64,000 nt of DNA from Streptomyces sp. NBC_00259 (GTDB taxonomy: Bacteria > Actinomycetota > Actinomycetes > Streptomycetales > Streptomycetaceae). Below the pieces are notes generated by a model. It worked only from the letters and a program-made list of their open reading frames with translations, had not been told where the DNA came from and made no database searches. Shown piece after piece: positions 33,061-41,911 of the stretch. The DNA lies in NCBI RefSeq assembly GCF_036181745.1, contig NZ_CP108080.1:5025501-5089500 (forward strand), read 5' to 3'. The number at the start of each line of letters is the position of its first letter. Position 1 is the first letter of the stretch. Position numbers and translations under genes: made by a program.

Positions 33061-34782
33061 ATGACGGACACGGTCAGTCGTGACACGCAGGCGGTGACAC
33101 CGCCGCCAGAGCGCAGTTACGCGAAGCTCGCCGCCGACGAGAGCCGCGAGGACTACTCGCTGCGCTACGCCCCCCACTCGTTCCGGCGCTGGTCGCCCTC
33201 CATGGTCGCGGGCACCGCGCTCGGCGGGATCGCCTATCTGGCCGACTTCGCGATCGGCGCCTCGATCGTCTTCACCTACGGCTTCACCAGCGGTCTCGCC
33301 TCCATCCTCACCGCCGCGGTGATCATCTTTCTGACCGGCATCCCGATCGCCCGGGCCTGCGCCACCTACGGCCTGGACATGGACCTCGTCACGCGCGGCG
33401 CGGGCTTCGGCTACTTCGGCTCGACGCTGACCTCCCTCATCTACGCCTCCTTCACCTTCATCTTCTTCGCGCTCGAAGGCTCGATCATGGCGCAGGCCAT
33501 GCACCAGGCGGTGGGACTGCCTCTGGAGATCGGCTATCTGGTCACCACGCTGATCGTCATCCCGATCGTCTTCAAGGGCATGGGCGCGCTGGCCAAGGTC
33601 CAGGCGTGGACCCAGCCGGTCTGGATCATCGGCCTGGTCCTGCCGTTCCTGGTGCTCGCCTTCGAAGCCCCCGACGCCTGGGGCGCGTTCGCGTCCTTCG
33701 GCGGCACGGAGGGGGCCGGCTCGGGCTTCTCGTGGATCGGCTTCGGGCTCGGCACGGGCGTCGCTCTCTCGCTGATCGCCCAGATCGGCGAACAGGCCGA
33801 CTACCTACGCTTCATGCCGGCCAGGACGGAGCAGAACAAGCGGCGCTGGAATCTCGCGGTGCTGGCCGCCGGACCCGGCTGGGTGATCATCGGCGCGGCC
33901 AAACAGCTCGGCGGTGCCTTCCTCGCCTTCGTCGCGCTGGAGGCCGTCGGCAAGACACACGCCCTGGAGCCGATCGCTCCGCAGATCGAAGCGCTCAAGC
34001 CCTGGCTCGGATCGGTGGCCCTGCCCGCCGCGGCGCTCTTCGTGATCGTCTCCCAGATCAAGATCAATGTGACCAACGCCTACAGCGGCTCGCTCTCCTG
34101 GTCCAACTTCTTCTCACGGATCACCCACAGGCACCCCGGCCGGGTCTGGTACATCTTCCTCAACCTCGCCATCGCGCTGACGCTGATGGAGATGAACATG
34201 TTCGCCGCGCTCGGCAAGCTGCTGGGCTTCTACTCGAACGTGGGCATCGCCTGGATCGCCGCCGTGGCCGCCGACCTCGTCATCAACAAGCGGATCGGAC
34301 TCAGCCCTCCGCACATCGAGTTCAAGCGCGCCTATCTCCACGCCGTCAACCCGGCCGGCTTCGGTGCGATGGTCATCGCCTCGACCGTCTCCATCCTGGC
34401 CTTCTTCGGGCTGTTCGGGGCGTACGCGGAGGCCTTCTCGACCTTCATCGCGGCCGGACTCGCCCTGCTGCTCTGCCCGTTGATCGCCTGGGCGACGAAG
34501 GGCAGGTACTACCTGGCCCGCCCGAATCCGGTATGGGGCTACACCCGGGCGGAAGGCTCCGGGGGAGGTGCTGACGCCGTCGGGGACATCACCGCCACCC
34601 ACACCTGCGCCGTCTGCGAGACCGCGTACGAACTCCCCGACATCGCCGACTGCCCGGTCCGGTCGGGCCCCATCTGCTCGCTGTGCTGCTCGCTGGACGC
34701 CGAATGCGGCGATGTCTGCCGCAAGGATCCCTCGGCCTCCGTCCCGGTCCCCCTGCCGCTGCCGACGGTGCGTACGGACTGA
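33061..34782 (+). CDS. NCS1-family purine/cytosine permease with a C-terminal cysteine-rich domain
   Basis: 573 aa; ATG 33061 follows AGGAAG. Residues about 40-495 contain about twelve membrane helices of the nucleobase:cation symporter-1 family, with RRWSPSMVAGTALGGIAYL, GFGYFGSTLTSLIYASFTF and GLGTGVALSLIAQIGEQADYLRF. The family moves purines, cytosine, allantoin, hydantoins or thiamine precursors; the substrate is not readable. The unusual feature is a soluble C-terminus with eight cysteines between residues 516 and 553 (C516, C519, C531, C539, C542, C543, C549, C553), spaced like a small zinc-binding fold, followed by a Pro/Val tail. Likely controlled by the GntR regulator upstream. Confidence 0.88.
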   Translation: MTDTVSRDTQAVTPPPERSYAKLAADESREDYSLRYAPHSFRRWSPSMVAGTALGGIAYLADFAIGASIVFTYGFTSGLASILTAAVIIFLTGIPIARACATYGLDMDLVTRGAGFGYFGSTLTSLIYASFTFIFFALEGSIMAQAMHQAVGLPLEIGYLVTTLIVIPIVFKGMGALAKVQAWTQPVWIIGLVLPFLVLAFEAPDAWGAFASFGGTEGAGSGFSWIGFGLGTGVALSLIAQIGEQADYLRFMPARTEQNKRRWNLAVLAAGPGWVIIGAAKQLGGAFLAFVALEAVGKTHALEPIAPQIEALKPWLGSVALPAAALFVIVSQIKINVTNAYSGSLSWSNFFSRITHRHPGRVWYIFLNLAIALTLMEMNMFAALGKLLGFYSNVGIAWIAAVAADLVINKRIGLSPPHIEFKRAYLHAVNPAGFGAMVIASTVSILAFFGLFGAYAEAFSTFIAAGLALLLCPLIAWATKGRYYLARPNPVWGYTRAEGSGGGADAVGDITATHTCAVCETAYELPDIADCPVRSGPICSLCCSLDAECGDVCRKDPSASVPVPLPLPTVRTD

Positions 34783-35042
34783 ACGCACCGTCCGATCCTG
34801 CCGGTCCCCCACAGGGCTCGTTCCCGGGAGGACCTCGGTCTCCGGCGGAGCCCGGACTCCGGTGAAGGGGGCGCACTCGGCCGTGTGCGCTCCCTTCGCC
34901 TGCCGCCCTCCTGGCCGGATCCGTCTCTCTTTGTGAAAACACGGATCCGCTGAGTAAAGGTCAGGCGTAAGCTCGGGCATATGCAGACTGCGGTTTCCTG
35001 GGGATCGTTAGAGATGTGCAGGCCGGCGGAGGGGGAGGCGCG

Positions 35043-35225
35043 ATGAGCGACGGTGGCGGGGTGCTGCCCTGGCTGGTGATCCGCCAGGACGACAACGGCA
35101 ATCGCTATCGCGTCGGAAGGTACGCCACACGGGACGAGGCGCAGACGGTCGCCGACGGCCTCGGTGACCGCGGCAACGAGCAGCTCTACTGGGTGGAGCA
35201 CGTCGGACAGACCGCGCCGTCCTGA
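35043..35225 (+). CDS. Small SPOR-like domain protein
   Basis: 60 aa; ATG 35043 follows GGAGGGGGAGG. The whole protein looks like a single SPOR-type fold: PWLVIRQDDNGNRYRVGRYATRDEAQTVADGLGDRG then YWVEHVGQ. SPOR domains bind denuded peptidoglycan, but this copy lacks any signal peptide or membrane segment, so a cell-wall role is not supported. A start at 35016 would add nine residues (MQAGGGGGA). The next gene is a Nudix hydrolase in the same direction. Confidence 0.7.
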   Translation: MSDGGGVLPWLVIRQDDNGNRYRVGRYATRDEAQTVADGLGDRGNEQLYWVEHVGQTAPS

Positions 35226-35296
35226 CATGCTCCGGTCGCGGCCATCCGGGCGAACGCGCGGACGGCCGCGCGCGCGGAGCGCCCCGCCTCGCGGGT

Positions 35297-35302
35297 TACG
35301 CT
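35297..35302 (+). promoter_or_regulatory. -10 box of a possible leaderless promoter for the Nudix gene
   Basis: TACGCT ends seven bases before the ATG at 35310, with no Shine-Dalgarno sequence between them and no clear -35 element. Confidence 0.4.
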
Positions 35303-35309
35303 CCGGCGC

Positions 35310-35738
35310 ATGACAGATCGCGTGACCGCTCGGGTCGTGGTGGCCGGGGCGCTCTATGACCAGGGGCGCTTGCTCGCCGCGCGCCGCAGCGCACCACCCG
35401 AGTTCGCCGGCCGCTGGGAGCTGCCCGGCGGAAAGCTCGAACCCGGCGAGACCCCGGAGCAGGCCCTCGTTCGCGAACTGCGCGAGGAACTCGGCGTGGA
35501 GGTCGAGCCGATCGAGCGCGTCCCCGGCGAGTGGCCTCTTGGGCCCGGTTATGTGCTCCAGGTCTGGACTGCGCGGCTGATCTCCGGCCTGCCCCTTCCG
35601 CTGGAGGATCACGACGAGCTGCGCTGGCTGGCCGTCGACGAACTGGACTCGGTGGACTGGCTGCCCCAGGACCGCCCCGCCGTCGAGGAGGCGGTGCGCC
35701 GGTTGCCCCCGCATCACTCGGGAAGCGCACGCGGCTGA
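35310..35738 (+). CDS. Nudix hydrolase, MutT type
   Basis: 142 aa. The Nudix box GGKLEPGETPEQALVRELREELG (residues about 40-62) is complete, with the REXXEE catalytic acids. The N-terminus VTARVVVAGALYDQGRLLAARRSAPPEFAGRWELP and the C-terminal ELRWLAVDELDSVDWLPQDRPAVEE fit the MutT/CTP-pyrophosphohydrolase subgroup that removes oxidised or modified nucleoside triphosphates. No further specificity can be assigned. Confidence 0.9.
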   Translation: MTDRVTARVVVAGALYDQGRLLAARRSAPPEFAGRWELPGGKLEPGETPEQALVRELREELGVEVEPIERVPGEWPLGPGYVLQVWTARLISGLPLPLEDHDELRWLAVDELDSVDWLPQDRPAVEEAVRRLPPHHSGSARG

Positions 35739-35852
35739 CGCTCTACGCCGTTCGTGCCACCGTGCGCCCCTTCTGGAGATAGCCCGCCTTGATATCGGGT
35801 ATGGGGTGGTTAACCGTCCCAAAGTGGACAGGTTCTGTGGCTGGTCTGGGAA

Positions 35853-36281
35853 GTGGTCGGCGTGATCGACACCGACGGCGCATGCGTCGAGTGGACCTTC
35901 CCTGCCGAGCCGGACGCCGTACGCTCCGCCCGTCATGCGGTCCGTGACGCCCTGCGCGGCTGGGGTCTGGACTCCGTGGTCGGTGATGTGACGGTGCTCC
36001 TGGTCAGCGAGCTGGTGACCAATTCCCTTCGGTACGCCTCCGGCCCCATCGGGGTCCGGCTGGTCCGGCCGACCGTCGACGGATCGGCTCCACCACGACT
36101 GCCCGCTCTGCTGGTGGAGGTCTCCGATCCGCTTCCGGAGCCACCGCACGAACGCCCCGCGGGACCCGATGACGAGGGTGGACGCGGACTGCAGCTGGTG
36201 GCATGCACCGCCCGGCGCTGGGGGACACGGCGCGGAAGAACGGGTAAGACCGTGTGGTTCGAGCTGCCCCTGCCGGGTTAG
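35853..36281 (+). CDS. RsbW-like anti-sigma/ATP-binding kinase domain protein
   Basis: 142 aa. A stand-alone HATPase domain of the RsbW/SpoIIAB class: EWTFPAEPDAVRSARHAVRDAL, then N-box VTVLLVSELVTNSLRYASGPI (about 48-68) and the G-box DEGGRGLQLVACTARRWGTRRGRTGKTVWFELPLP. Such proteins bind or phosphorylate anti-anti-sigma factors. The start is uncertain between GTG 35853 and GTG 35862; neither has a strong ribosome site. It precedes, by 147 bases, a phosphatase whose own C-terminal domain is very similar, so the pair may act in one partner-switching network. Confidence 0.85.
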   Translation: MVGVIDTDGACVEWTFPAEPDAVRSARHAVRDALRGWGLDSVVGDVTVLLVSELVTNSLRYASGPIGVRLVRPTVDGSAPPRLPALLVEVSDPLPEPPHERPAGPDDEGGRGLQLVACTARRWGTRRGRTGKTVWFELPLPG

Positions 36282-36428
36282 GAGTGTGGGGGGAGAACGA
36301 TCATTACGTGCTCGGCTCAAAACGAACGAGACCGTGCTGTGATCGTGAACGCCGTGCCGCCAGGGCCCGTAGTGCTGAATACTGCGGGCATGGCCGGTCC
36401 GGTGCGGTGAGCTGGAGGGGACGGTCGC

Positions 36429-39008
36429 GTGAGCGAGATACCTGAGACGGCGAGCGGCGTGGTCTGGCAGAGCAGCCCGCCCGGCTCCATCTACGACTAC
36501 ATCAAAGTGGCGTCGTTCTCGATCGGCCCGGACGGGCTGGTCGACCAGTGGAGCCGACGTGCCGCCGAGCAGTTCGGTATCGAGGCCGACGAGGTCAGGG
36601 GCAAGGACCCGGTCGAGGTCTTCATCCCGGCCGATATGCGCACGCGAGGTCATCGCAAGGTCGCCGAGATCCTGGACGGCAAGGAGTGGACGGGCCTCGT
36701 GCCCTTCCGGCTGCCCGGAGAGGGCGGCGCACACGGGCTGGCCGAGGTCTATGTGATGCCGAGTGAGACGGAGCGCGGCGAGCGCGCCGCGCTCTGTATC
36801 GTCGTCGATGTCCGTGCCCTGCGACAGATCGAGACGGATCTTGCCGCGTCGCAGGCGATTTTCGGCCAATCTCCTTTTGGCTTCCTCCTGTTCGGAACCG
36901 ACCTCACCGTGCTGCGCGCCAACCAGCGCTTCGCGACCGTCTTCGGGGGCGTGGCGGAGGACCACCGCGGACGCACCGTGCACGACTACCTGTCCCGGCC
37001 CGAGGCGGAGCGGATGACCGCCGCCCTTCAGCGCGTCCTGGAGACCGGGGAGTCCGTCACCGATCTGCAGCTCGTCGGCGTGGTCCCCGGCGGCACCGAA
37101 CGCCGTCACTGGTCCATCAACCTCTACCGCGTGCACAGCGGGTCCGGCCGGCCGGTCGGGGTGGCAGGGCTCGGCACCGATGTCACCCGTCGCCAGATAG
37201 CCGCCCGAGAGGCGGCCAGCGCCCGCCGCAATCTCGCCCTGCTGAACGAGGCCAGCGCCCGGATCGGCAACTCCCTGGATCTGGAGACCACCGCCCGGGA
37301 ACTCCTCGACGTCGCCGTCCCGGGCTTCTGCGACCTCGCCTCCGTCGACCTCTACCAGGGGCTGCTCACCGGAGACGAGGCCCCGCCCGGACACTGGGGC
37401 TCCGGGCGGTCCGAGGGCTACGGCGGCAGCGCCGAGCTGCGCCGGGTCGCCTTCGCCAGCACCGTCTCCGAGGACCTGCTCGGTGCCTCCGGCGCGGGGA
37501 CGCCGGCCACTCCCCAGGTCGGCGCCGTCCACCGGTACCCCTTCAGCTCGGCCTGCGCCGACGCGCTGCGCACCGCGCGCGTCCGCGCCATCCCGGGCGA
37601 GGACGGCACCCTGCTCCAGTCCACCCTCGCCGTGCCGATGGTCGCCCACGACACCGTCGTCGGACTCGTCCAGTTCTCCCGGGCGAAGGGGAGCGAGCCC
37701 TTCGGGGAACGGGACCGGGCGCTCGCCATCGAGCTCGCCGCCCGCGCCGCGGTCTGCATCGACAACGCCCGTCTCTACCGCCGCGAGCACGAGCGCGCCC
37801 TGATCCTCCAGCGCAGCCTCCTGCCGCCCGGGGACCCGGAGGCCGCGGGCCTCGACATCGCCTGCCGCTATTTGCCGGGCAACACCGCCACCGAGGTGGG
37901 CGGTGACTGGTTCGACGTCATCGAACTCCCCGGACACCGCACCGCACTTGTCGTCGGCGACGTCATGGGCCGCGGCCTTCGGGCCGCCGTCGCCATGGGC
38001 GAACTGCGCACCGCAGTACGCACCCTGGCCCTGCTGGACCTGGAGCCGGCGGAGGTGCTCTCCGCGCTCGACGAGATCGCCCGCGGACTGGGCACCCCCA
38101 GCGGTGCCCAGCAGGCGTCCCGGGTCGCCCACAAGTCCCGCGGCCCCGAGCTCTCCGAGGTCTATCTGGCGACCTGCGTCTACGCCGTGTACGACCCGGT
38201 GACCAGACGCTGCACCTTCGCCAACGCCGGCCATCTGCCGCCCGTCCTCGTCGAGCCCGGCGAGGAGGCCCTGATGCTCGACGTGCCGCCCGGGATGCCG
38301 CTCGGAGTGGGCGGCGAGCCGTTCGAGGAGGTCCAGGTCGAGCTGCCGGAGGGCGCCCTGCTCGCCCTCTACACCGACGGGCTCGTCGAGTCCCGTGACC
38401 ATCCCCTCGACGAGGGGCTCGGCGCCTTCCGCAGGGCACTCACCGAACCGGCCCCCGCTCCCGCCGAGGGCGGAACTCCCGCCCGCTCGCTCGAGGACGT
38501 CTGCGACCACGTCCTGGCCACCCTCGACACCCGGCACGGCGAGGACGACATCGCCCTGCTGATGGCCCGCATCCAGGGGCTGACGACCGAGGCCGTGGGG
38601 GACTGGCGGCTGCCCAGGGAACCCCGCTCCGTGGGCCGCGCCCGGGAGCTGGCCCGGGCCCAGCTGGTCGCCTGGGAACTCGATGCGCTCGTGGACACGG
38701 TCGAACTGCTCGTCAGCGAACTCGTCACCAACGCCCTGCGCTATGGCGAGGGCGAGATCCGGCTGCGGCTGCTGCGCGACCGCACCCTCGTCTGCGAGGT
38801 GTGGGACGCCGGCCTGGTCCAGCCTCGCCGGCGGCGGGCCAAGGACACCGACGAAGGCGGCCGCGGGCTCCAGTTGGTCGGTCTGCTGAGCGCGGCCTGG
38901 GGCTCGCGCCGCACCCACCGGGGCAAGACCGTCTGGTTCGAACTCGCCCTGCCCGACGGGGACTCGACGGCCGAGCCCAGTGTGGAGCAGCTGCTCAGCA
39001 TGTTCTGA
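36429..39008 (+). CDS. PAS-PAS-GAF-PP2C (SpoIIE)-HATPase signalling protein
   Basis: 859 aa, GTG start with GGAGGGG upstream. Domains in order: PAS (about 20-130), second PAS (about 135-255), GAF (about 270-450), SpoIIE-type PP2C phosphatase (about 470-715) and an RsbW-like HATPase (about 725-845). The phosphatase motifs GGDWFDVIELPGHRTALVVGDVMGRGLRAA (about 490) and GEDDIALLMAR (about 703) hold the metal-binding aspartates. The kinase N-box is LLVSELVTNALRYG and the G-box DEGGRGLQLVGLLSAAWGSR. One chain therefore combines sensing, dephosphorylation and phosphorylation of an anti-anti-sigma partner. The signal sensed is unknown. Confidence 0.92.
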   Translation: MSEIPETASGVVWQSSPPGSIYDYIKVASFSIGPDGLVDQWSRRAAEQFGIEADEVRGKDPVEVFIPADMRTRGHRKVAEILDGKEWTGLVPFRLPGEGGAHGLAEVYVMPSETERGERAALCIVVDVRALRQIETDLAASQAIFGQSPFGFLLFGTDLTVLRANQRFATVFGGVAEDHRGRTVHDYLSRPEAERMTAALQRVLETGESVTDLQLVGVVPGGTERRHWSINLYRVHSGSGRPVGVAGLGTDVTRRQIAAREAASARRNLALLNEASARIGNSLDLETTARELLDVAVPGFCDLASVDLYQGLLTGDEAPPGHWGSGRSEGYGGSAELRRVAFASTVSEDLLGASGAGTPATPQVGAVHRYPFSSACADALRTARVRAIPGEDGTLLQSTLAVPMVAHDTVVGLVQFSRAKGSEPFGERDRALAIELAARAAVCIDNARLYRREHERALILQRSLLPPGDPEAAGLDIACRYLPGNTATEVGGDWFDVIELPGHRTALVVGDVMGRGLRAAVAMGELRTAVRTLALLDLEPAEVLSALDEIARGLGTPSGAQQASRVAHKSRGPELSEVYLATCVYAVYDPVTRRCTFANAGHLPPVLVEPGEEALMLDVPPGMPLGVGGEPFEEVQVELPEGALLALYTDGLVESRDHPLDEGLGAFRRALTEPAPAPAEGGTPARSLEDVCDHVLATLDTRHGEDDIALLMARIQGLTTEAVGDWRLPREPRSVGRARELARAQLVAWELDALVDTVELLVSELVTNALRYGEGEIRLRLLRDRTLVCEVWDAGLVQPRRRRAKDTDEGGRGLQLVGLLSAAWGSRRTHRGKTVWFELALPDGDSTAEPSVEQLLSMF

Positions 39009-39040
39009 CCGAGGCTCAGGCGCCCGCCCGCCACGAGCAG

Positions 39041-39751
39041 CTACGCGGCCTTCAGCGCGGCGAGCCGTGCCTCGATCTCCGCGCTGTCGCCCATCGCGTC
39101 CAGCTGCTCGAACTGGGCGTCCAGCGAGGAGGCCGCGAGCTCCTGCTTGCCCATCGCCTTCGCCTCCTCGCGGCGCACCTTGTCCTCGAAGCGGTTGAGC
39201 TCGCTCGTCGGGTCGAGCACATTGACGTTCTTGACCGCGTCCATCATCTGGTTCTGCGCCTGCGCCGACTTGGCCCGCGCCACCAGTTCGTCGCGCTTGG
39301 CCTGAAGCTCCGAGAGCTTCCCCTTCATCTGGTCGAGACCGGTCTTGAGCTTGTCCACGACCTCCGTCTGGGCGGCGATCGTCGGCTCGGCGGTCTTCGC
39401 CTCCCGCTCGGACTGCAGCTGCCGCTGCAGCGCCACCTTGGCGAGGCCGTCGAACCTGTCGGCGTCCGCGCTCTGCCCGGACCCTCTCAGCTCGTCCGCC
39501 TTCCTGCTCGCCGCCAGGGCCTTTCCGCCCCACTCCTCGGCCGCGCGCACGTCCTCCTGATGATCCTGCTCCATCAGGCGCAGATTGCCGATGATGCTCG
39601 CCACGGCCTGCTCGGCCTCCGAGATGTTGTTCGTGTAATCCCGGATGAGCTGGTCGAGCATCTTCTGCGGATCCTCGGCCTGGTCCAGGAGCGCGTTGAT
39701 GTTGGCCTTCGCCAGCTGGGCGACACGGCCGACAATCGTCTGCTTGGTCAT
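39041..39751 (-). CDS. pspA: Phage-shock protein A (PspA/IM30 family)
   Basis: 236 aa from ATG 39751, with GGAGAAG nearby. The sequence is almost all helical coiled coil, starting VGRVAQLAKANINALLDQAEDPQKMLDQLIRDY, the PspA/IM30 N-terminus, with the family's amphipathic first helix. ESCRT-III-like proteins of this family coat and protect stressed membranes. It overlaps no other gene and lies 32 bases behind the TPM-domain gene in the same direction, so both are likely one operon. No PspC or PspB gene is seen here. Confidence 0.93.
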   Translation of the reverse strand: MTKQTIVGRVAQLAKANINALLDQAEDPQKMLDQLIRDYTNNISEAEQAVASIIGNLRLMEQDHQEDVRAAEEWGGKALAASRKADELRGSGQSADADRFDGLAKVALQRQLQSEREAKTAEPTIAAQTEVVDKLKTGLDQMKGKLSELQAKRDELVARAKSAQAQNQMMDAVKNVNVLDPTSELNRFEDKVRREEAKAMGKQELAASSLDAQFEQLDAMGDSAEIEARLAALKAA

Positions 39752-39783
39752 GGCACTTCTCCTTGCGTAGGAAGACAACCGCG

Positions 39784-41898
39784 TCAGAAACGGCCACCGC
39801 CGCCCAGGCGGCCACGCGTGCCCCCACCGCCGAAACTGCCCGGACCACCGCCGAAGCCACCGCCCCCATGACCCCCGCCCCCATGACCCCGCCCAAAGCC
39901 CCCGCCTCCTCCATATCCGCCTCCGCCGCCGAACAGGCCGCCGAGGATGATCCCGCCGAGCACGGCACCGCCGAGCCCGCCTCCTGCTCCTTGTACACCG
40001 CCCGGCCCGAACGGGTTCCGGTACGCACCCACCTCCTGCTCGGCGATGCTCTGCGCCTCCCGGGCCAGGGCGTCCGCCTGCTGCGCCTCGACCAGCGCGC
40101 CCTGCGCGTCGTCCGACTCCGCCAGCACCCCCGACCGTTCGAGCCGCCGCTGCGCCTCGGCGAGCCGGGTACGGGCCCGCGCCCCCACCGCGCCGCGGTG
40201 TGTGGTGATGAAGTCCGAAGCCGCCCCGACCGAGGAACGCGCCGTGAGAGTCGCCTGATCGAGCAGCGTGCGGGCCCGCCGTGTGCCCTCCTCGCGCTGG
40301 CGGGCGCCCGCCAGCGCCTCGTCCAGCGCCGCATCCGCCTCCTCGACCCGGCGCAGCGCGTCGATCGGGTCGTACGGGCCCGCCTCCGTCGCCTGTCGCA
40401 CATCGGCGAGCACCGACTCGGCCCGGGCGATCCGGCCCTGGAGGTCGGCGGTCGAGACCCCCTCCGCCGTCCCCTTCAGCAGTCCGCGGGCATCGGCCAG
40501 GTCGGCCTCCGTCTCGGTGAGCGCGCCGGGCAGCTTCCCGGCCGCCTCCGCGAGTTCCTGGGCCCGCCGGTCCACGGCGTCGATCAGCCGCGCCGCCTGG
40601 TCGACCGCGCCCTCCGCGGCTCGGATGTGCACGGCCGCGGCCGCGTTGTCGCCGGCGCCGATCGCCTCCCGGGCCTGGTCCAGGGCGGTCGTCGTGAACA
40701 GCAACCGGTCCTTGGCCTGGTCGACGTCGCTCACGACGGGCGCGGCCGCCGACTCGGCGTACCGCTGCCGCATGACGGTGAGCGTGGCCTCCGCCGTGCC
40801 GACCCGACCGGTGAGCTCCTGGTGAGCGGACCCGGCCGTGGCCAGGGCCTGGGGCGCGTTCTGTTCCAGGGCGCGCAACTGGTCGAAGTCCTCCGACTCC
40901 TCGTCCAGGCGCCGATTGGCCTCCGCACACCGGGAGATGATCTCGTCCAGCATCCGCCGTCGGGTCGCGTCGTCCTCCGGAAAGGCGTCGTCGAGCGCCT
41001 GTCGCAGCCGGAAAGCGGCCGTCAGCTCGCTCTTGGCGTAGGCAACGGCCTCCGTGAAGGGCTTCGCGGCCTCGTCACCGAACTCCGCGGTGGCGAAGCC
41101 GAGTTCCTCCTGGCTGGTACGCAGGGCGTCGTCGGTCGCGACGAGTGTCCGCTTGGCCTGGGCGTCCAGCTCTGGCAGCGGGGTCGGCGCCGGCTCCGGC
41201 GTCTCCTCCGGCGTGCCCCAGCCCTGCCGGCCGCCGCCCGGAGTGGTCCGGTTCGCGGTCCGGCTCCTGCGCTTGCGATACGTGTACGCGGCGAGGGCGC
41301 CCGCTCCGCCGAGCACCGCCAGCGGCAGGACCAGGTCGGTGGCGGAGGCGCCGTCCCCGCCTCCGCCGCCGGGGTCGGCCGGGCCGGGAGTGATCACCGG
41401 CGTGGGCACGGGCTGCCCGCCGAGCACCGCGGCGTAGCCGTTGGCCGCCCCGATCGCGGCGCCGGCCCAGTCGTTCTGCCTGAGCGCGGGCTCGACGGCG
41501 GTTCGTGCGACCTCGTCGAGCTGGGTCTGGTTGAGCGGTGAGTCCGCGTCCGCGGAGTAGGCGTACTGGCGGTCGTGCGTCGCGACGGCGAGCAGGACGT
41601 CGTCCTGCCTCAGCCCGTTCTTCGCCGCCGTCTCGTCGGCCCAGCTCTGCGCAGGACGCCCGGAGAAGTCGCGTACATACACGACGAAGAGCTGGACGCG
41701 CCGTTCGTCGTACAGCCGGTCCAGGGCCTGCGCCACCTGGGGCTCCTGGGCGCCGAGCGCCCCGACACGGTCGGTGATCTGGCCCTGGCGCGACAGTTGC
41801 ACCGGCTCCTCGGCGAGGGCGTTGCCGGCGGCGGGCACGATCAGCCACCACGCCGTCACCAGCACGGCGAGGAGAGCCCGGATGGCTATTCGTGTCAC
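39784..41898 (-). CDS. TPM-domain membrane protein with long coiled coil and glycine-rich tail
   Basis: 704 aa, GTG start. Signal or first membrane segment: residues 5-28. Residues about 33-165 form a TPM domain (LYDERRVQLFVVYVRDFSGRPAQSWADETAAKNGLRQDD, read in parts). A membrane helix follows at about 187-207 (LVLPLAVLGGAGALAAYTY). Residues about 245-625 are long charged helices, probable coiled coil, with an alternating Ala/Arg/Glu pattern. Residues 630-704 are glycine-rich (GGGGYGGGGG, GGGGHGGGG). The family is the YgcG/PspA-linked type; the joined transcription with pspA suggests an envelope-stress role. A TAGCCT -10-like box ends seven bases before the start. Confidence 0.88.
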   Translation of the reverse strand: MTRIAIRALLAVLVTAWWLIVPAAGNALAEEPVQLSRQGQITDRVGALGAQEPQVAQALDRLYDERRVQLFVVYVRDFSGRPAQSWADETAAKNGLRQDDVLLAVATHDRQYAYSADADSPLNQTQLDEVARTAVEPALRQNDWAGAAIGAANGYAAVLGGQPVPTPVITPGPADPGGGGGDGASATDLVLPLAVLGGAGALAAYTYRKRRSRTANRTTPGGGRQGWGTPEETPEPAPTPLPELDAQAKRTLVATDDALRTSQEELGFATAEFGDEAAKPFTEAVAYAKSELTAAFRLRQALDDAFPEDDATRRRMLDEIISRCAEANRRLDEESEDFDQLRALEQNAPQALATAGSAHQELTGRVGTAEATLTVMRQRYAESAAAPVVSDVDQAKDRLLFTTTALDQAREAIGAGDNAAAAVHIRAAEGAVDQAARLIDAVDRRAQELAEAAGKLPGALTETEADLADARGLLKGTAEGVSTADLQGRIARAESVLADVRQATEAGPYDPIDALRRVEEADAALDEALAGARQREEGTRRARTLLDQATLTARSSVGAASDFITTHRGAVGARARTRLAEAQRRLERSGVLAESDDAQGALVEAQQADALAREAQSIAEQEVGAYRNPFGPGGVQGAGGGLGGAVLGGIILGGLFGGGGGYGGGGGFGRGHGGGGHGGGGFGGGPGSFGGGGTRGRLGGGGRF

Positions 41899-41905
41899 GT
41901 TTGGG

Positions 41906-41911
41906 AGGCTA
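41906..41911 (-). promoter_or_regulatory. -10 box of a possible leaderless promoter for the TPM-pspA operon
   Basis: TAGCCT on the reverse strand ends seven bases before the GTG at 41898. No clear -35 element or Shine-Dalgarno sequence is seen. Confidence 0.38.

Noticed and set aside
34539..40403. A 1954-codon open frame on the reverse strand
   Set aside because: It runs antisense through the permease, Nudix, kinase and phosphatase genes; its residue composition is Arg/Ser/Pro/Gly-rich and matches no family. Long spurious frames are normal in DNA this rich in GC.
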